This document shows, one piece after another, positions 60,603 through 64,000 of a DNA stretch of 64,000 bases. The DNA comes from Lithodes maja. Lineage: Eukaryota; Arthropoda; Malacostraca; Decapoda; Lithodidae. The stretch's first letter is position 1. Every line of letters begins with the position of its first letter. The stretch covers positions 186,001 through 250,000 of the forward strand of contig JBAKBP010000200.1 of assembly GCA_037953745.1 (NCBI GenBank), given 5' to 3'. The translations under genes and the position numbers were made by a program. The notes beneath the pieces were generated by a model. That model was not told where the DNA came from. It ran no database searches and saw only the letters and a list, made by a program, of their open reading frames with translations.

Positions 60603-63600
60603 TATTTCTATCTATCTATCTATTGCCCGACGCCGTGATCCCCGAAGGGGTGGCCACGAACGAACCGCCCCCATGCACCTCTGTCCCCAGTCAGTCGACG
60701 CCTCTCCTCCCAACCAGCACCGCCTTCGTTCATGTAGTTCCTCACTCCATCCTTCCACCTCATATTCGGTCTACCTCTCCCCCTCTGTCCCTCCACCTCG
60801 CTCTCGTACACCCTCTTAGTCATTCTCTCGCTTTCCATACGTTCCATATGGCCGAACCATCTCAAGTTGTTCCTTTTCACACTTTCCAGCACATCTACCT
60901 CCACACCACACCTCCTTCTTACTTCCTCATTAGTCTGTCTATCCCTCCATGTAACTCCGCACGCACTCCTTAAGTAATTCATTTCCACTGCTCTCACTCT
61001 TGGTCTGAGTCTCTCAACCAACGTCCATGCTTCGCTTCCGTAAGTCAGTGTCGGGATTACCACACTGTCATGCAAGGACTTCTTCACTTCCATACTGACC
61101 ACCCTATTTCTTGTTACTGCTTTTAGCGTTCCTACAACCCTCTTCCCCTGTTGTACCCTCTCCCGCACCTCTTCATCCATAGTCCCATCTTTACTCAACA
61201 CACTGCCCAGATACTTAAAAGAGTTGACGATCTCCATAGCCTGACCGTTCAGCTTCACCTCACACTCTGTGACTTCACCCCTTTCGAAGACCATAACCTT
61301 GCTCTTCCCCGTATTTACCTTCAAATTCCGTTTTTCGCACACTGTTCCAAACTCATTTACCAGACCCTGCAACTCCCATTCATTATCACTCATCAGAACT
61401 GTATCATCCGCAAACAGCAGTATAGGTAGCTTCCACTCAATTCCCTCCCTTTTCAGCGATACACCAACATCCACTGCTCTTGATAGTATTTCTTTCATAA
61501 CTCCATCCATATATACAGTAAACAACCACGGGGACATCACACACCCCTGTTTCAAACCAACATTCAGGTCAAAGAACTCGCTCTGCTCACTCTCCACACG
61601 TACTGCCGCCTTTGCACCCTCATACATGCTCTTCACTGCTTTCAGCAACTTGCCCTCTACTCCGTATATTCTAAGTACTTTCCACAAACCTTCTCTATCC
61701 ACTCTGTCATAGGCCTTCTCCAAGTCCATAAAGGCAACATACACCTTTTGTTTCTTCTCCAGATACTTCTCCACAACACAATTCAGGGTAAAAATCTGAT
61801 CTACACATCCTCTTCCCTTCCTAAAACCTCCCTGCTCGTCGCCTATCCATTTCTCCGTTCTCACTCTCACTCTCTCAATCACTACCCTACTGTATACCTT
61901 CCCTACTACGCTTAGAAGACATATTCCTCGGTGGTTACCACACACTCCTCTTTCCCCTTTGCCCTTATATAGGGGGACTATTATGCCAGTCTTCCAGTCA
62001 TCGGGTGCACTCCCCTTCTCCCATGCTAGTTTGCACATTTTCCATACCCATTCTATCACTATCTCACCACCATACCTCAACATTTCCCCACACACTCCAT
62101 CTGTTCCTGGTGCTTTCCCCAACTTCACTCTTTTCATGGCTTCCCACACTTCTGACCTCCTGATCCCCACCTCCTCCTCCACTACTACTTCTCTTCTTCT
62201 CCCTCCCATACCATATCCAGCTATGTTTGCTGGCTCTTCATTCCTTTCATTTAGCAACTCACTGAAGTACTCCCTCCATCTTTCAACTCTCTCTTGCTTC
62301 TCGGCTAGCATTCTCCCATTCTTATCTTTCACACCCTTACTGTTTCCCTTGCGACCTTCCCTAACTTTCTTGACTTCTTTCCAGAACAGTTTCTTACTCT
62401 CCCTCCATTTTACACTCAGATTCCTTCCAAATTCCTCATCTACTCTTCTCTTACTTTCCTTCACTACTCTCTTCACCACCCTCTTACTCTCCACGTACCT
62501 CGCTCGTTTCTGTCTCTCGGAATCTTCATTCCCTCTACTACCCAACCACTCTCTATATGCTTTCTTCTTTTCTTCCACAGCTATTCTTACCTCTTCTGTC
62601 CACCATGCTGTACCTTTCACTCCCCTCCCTCTTCTCCTCACTCCACACACCTCCTCACATGCTGCACAGATCTCATCCTTAAACACCTTGCTCATCTCCT
62701 CCACTTCCTCCATAACTTCCAGGTCGAACCCACCTAGTCGTCTTTCCACTGCTCTCCTGTACTCCTCCCTGACTTCCTCCTCCTGCAACCTCTCCACCCT
62801 CCTCACCATTCCACCCTCCTCTCGCCTCCCTCCCGCTCTCCTCACCCACTTCTTTTGTATCCTAACCTTAGCTACCACTACATAATGATCAGACAGACCC
62901 CCTCCAATACCCCTATACACCCTAGCATCCATCACAGATTTCTTCATTCGTTCATCCACACATACATAATCAATCAATGACTTTCGTTCCACCACTGTCT
63001 TATCCTTCATCGTCAACATCCGTTTCCATGTGTACCTGTGGATCATTCTGTGTCGGAAGAAGGTGTTGGCTATCCACAGCCTCCTCCCCACACATACGTC
63101 CACAAGTGCACTACCATTCCCATTCACCTCTGATGGTACCCCCCACCCTCCCACCACTCCCTCAACTTTCCTATCACCCACCTTACCATTCATATCCCCA
63201 ATCAGAAATATTCTTTCGTTCTTGTCAAACTTCTCCAGGCACGCCTCCACATTCATCCAGAACTCCTCTTTCTTTCTTTCAAGTATATCCTCTGTCGGGG
63301 CATACATGCATACAATCACCCACGTTTGTATTCCTACTTTCATTCTCACCCACACAATCCTTGAACCCACAGACCCATACTCTCTTACACATTCCTTCCA
63401 TTTGCTACTTACAAACAAACATGCACCTTCTCTCGCTGTTCCCTCACTCACTCCAGCACACACACCCATTCCACATTCCCATTCTCTCACATCTGAACCT
63501 TTCCATTTGGTCTCTGTCATTCCACATACATCCAGCCTGGCATTCACTAACACTTCCAGAACCTCTCTCTCTTTTGTGCCATCATTCATGCCACTAACAT

Positions 63601-63822
63601 TCCACGTAGCCATTCTCAGAATGTCCGAAGGCATGTCCTTAGTCGGTCGTGGTTCGTCAACGTTGGTTCCGTCCGCATCCGAGGCTGTTTGCTCGTTTTT
63701 TTTTGCTTAGATATTTTTTCCGGGTGGGGGTCGCAAGCCCACCGACCCAACCTCTTTAGTCGCCTCTTACGACACGCAGAAGGCACGTGGGGCATATTCT
63801 ATTCCCTAACCCCCAGGGGTAA
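60603..63822 (-). mobile_element. RTE-like LINE, near full length
   Basis: About 3.2 kb, the usual RTE size. The 3' end on the minus strand is a short (ATAG)n tail (60608-60624), typical of RTE elements in place of poly(A). The 5' end near 63822 has a GC-rich leader (CCTGGGGGTTAGGGAATAG, then GTCGTAAGAGGCGAC). One open ORF fills the element. Flanking duplications were not resolved. Confidence 0.8.
60620..63634 (-). CDS. RTE-like endonuclease-reverse transcriptase
   Basis: A 1,004-residue protein without frameshift, starting at ATG 63634 (MPSDILRMATWNVSGMND). The APE-type endonuclease occupies about residues 8-260: ATWNVSGMN, a TETKWKGSD metal-binding block, LIGDMNGKVGDR, and SDHYVVV with S248-D249-H250. 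A basic linker follows (about 265-480). RT covers about 510-780: GKAPGTDGVCGEML, IVPLYKGKGER, FRKGRGCVDQIF, FMDLEKAYDRVDREGLWKVL, LKQGCVMSPWLFTVYMD and catalytic FADD at 741-744. The C-terminal region contains LRWFGHMERM. Both catalytic domains look complete, so it may be a recently active copy. A fragment of the same family is at 28038-28261. Confidence 0.92.
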   Translation of the reverse strand: MPSDILRMATWNVSGMNDGTKEREVLEVLVNARLDVCGMTETKWKGSDVREWECGMGVCAGVSEGTAREGACLFVSSKWKECVREYGSVGSRIVWVRMKVGIQTWVIVCMYAPTEDILERKKEEFWMNVEACLEKFDKNERIFLIGDMNGKVGDRKVEGVVGGWGVPSEVNGNGSALVDVCVGRRLWIANTFFRHRMIHRYTWKRMLTMKDKTVVERKSLIDYVCVDERMKKSVMDARVYRGIGGGLSDHYVVVAKVRIQKKWVRRAGGRREEGGMVRRVERLQEEEVREEYRRAVERRLGGFDLEVMEEVEEMSKVFKDEICAACEEVCGVRRRGRGVKGTAWWTEEVRIAVEEKKKAYREWLGSRGNEDSERQKRARYVESKRVVKRVVKESKRRVDEEFGRNLSVKWRESKKLFWKEVKKVREGRKGNSKGVKDKNGRMLAEKQERVERWREYFSELLNERNEEPANIAGYGMGGRRREVVVEEEVGIRRSEVWEAMKRVKLGKAPGTDGVCGEMLRYGGEIVIEWVWKMCKLAWEKGSAPDDWKTGIIVPLYKGKGERGVCGNHRGICLLSVVGKVYSRVVIERVRVRTEKWIGDEQGGFRKGRGCVDQIFTLNCVVEKYLEKKQKVYVAFMDLEKAYDRVDREGLWKVLRIYGVEGKLLKAVKSMYEGAKAAVRVESEQSEFFDLNVGLKQGCVMSPWLFTVYMDGVMKEILSRAVDVGVSLKREGIEWKLPILLFADDTVLMSDNEWELQGLVNEFGTVCEKRNLKVNTGKSKVMVFERGEVTECEVKLNGQAMEIVNSFKYLGSVLSKDGTMDEEVRERVQQGKRVVGTLKAVTRNRVVSMEVKKSLHDSVVIPTLTYGSEAWTLVERLRPRVRAVEMNYLRSACGVTWRDRQTNEEVRRRCGVEVDVLESVKRNNLRWFGHMERMESERMTKRVYESEVEGQRGRGRPNMRWKDGVRNYMNEGGAGWEERRRLTGDRGAWGRFVRGHPFGDHGVGQ

Positions 63823-64000
63823 ATTTAATTGTATTAAAATAAATTACTATAAATAAACACAATATTATCATAATATAATCATAGAAAATATATATGTTTA
63901 TTATGATTCAGCTATTAAATTATTTCATGAACAAATAAAAATAAGATAGGGCTACCTGAGCTTAACGGCGTTGAACATACAGCCATGAGAGGTTCAAGTG
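63823..64000. other. AT-rich flank, nothing recognised
   Basis: No feature seen in the last 178 bp. Confidence 0.4.

Overview
The window looks like intergenic, repeat-dense DNA from an animal nuclear genome, most plausibly a decapod crustacean. That is inferred from the mix of very long GA, CT, CA and TA microsatellites, CR1-, Jockey- and RTE-type LINEs, Gmr1-like Ty3/gypsy elements and DIRS elements; nothing here fixes the species. I found no host gene, rRNA or tRNA gene. Nearly every coding stretch belongs to a transposable element (TE), and many elements sit inside others, so the insertion order can be read.

Layout. 0.2-4.3 kb: CR1-like LINE remains on the minus strand, one copy split by a plus-strand LINE with an (ATA)n tail. 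6.0-21.5 kb: one minus-strand CR1-like LINE cut into four pieces by a Jockey-like 3' end (6.3-6.8), a complete LTR element (Gypsy-1, 7409-15658, LTRs that look identical, 4-bp target duplication) and a block (16.2-21.0) ending in a Jockey-like LINE that itself carries a piggyBac-type MITE. 21.5-25.9 kb: a 34/71-bp minisatellite, GA/CT tracts, a homogeneous 49-bp satellite running into a 200-N gap, (TA)n and a 405-bp tandem dimer. 26.3-28.3 kb: a decayed LTR, a CR1-like LINE and an RTE fragment. 28.3-31.9 kb: unresolved C-rich sequence. 31.9-33.3 kb: a Harbinger-like element with TTA duplications. 34.2-38.8 kb: CA-rich DNA holding a Jockey-like LINE interrupted by a tRNA-derived SINE and by a second LINE with an open EN-RT frame. 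38.8-48.06 kb: Gypsy-2, minus strand, with one intact 1,701-codon Gag-Pol. 48.1-58.3 kb: a DIRS-type tyrosine-recombinase retrotransposon with inverted terminal repeats and an internal complementary region, inserted into a LINE ORF1 and itself carrying a piggyBac element. 59.2-63.8 kb: a LINE scrap, a second DIRS recombinase fragment and a nearly full-length RTE-like LINE.

Main points. Gypsy-2 has integrase upstream of reverse transcriptase, as in Copia, but Gypsy-type domains and a SCAN-like capsid region: the Gmr1-like arrangement. Gypsy-1 is a relative that lost integrase and most of RT/RNase H yet has matching LTRs, so it was probably mobilised in trans. The DIRS element shows the expected end/ICR complementarity base for base, and its removal restores the host LINE frame exactly with no target duplication. 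Its coding block is strongly depleted in T on the plus strand (A on the coding strand), with apparent A-to-C changes at motif residues.
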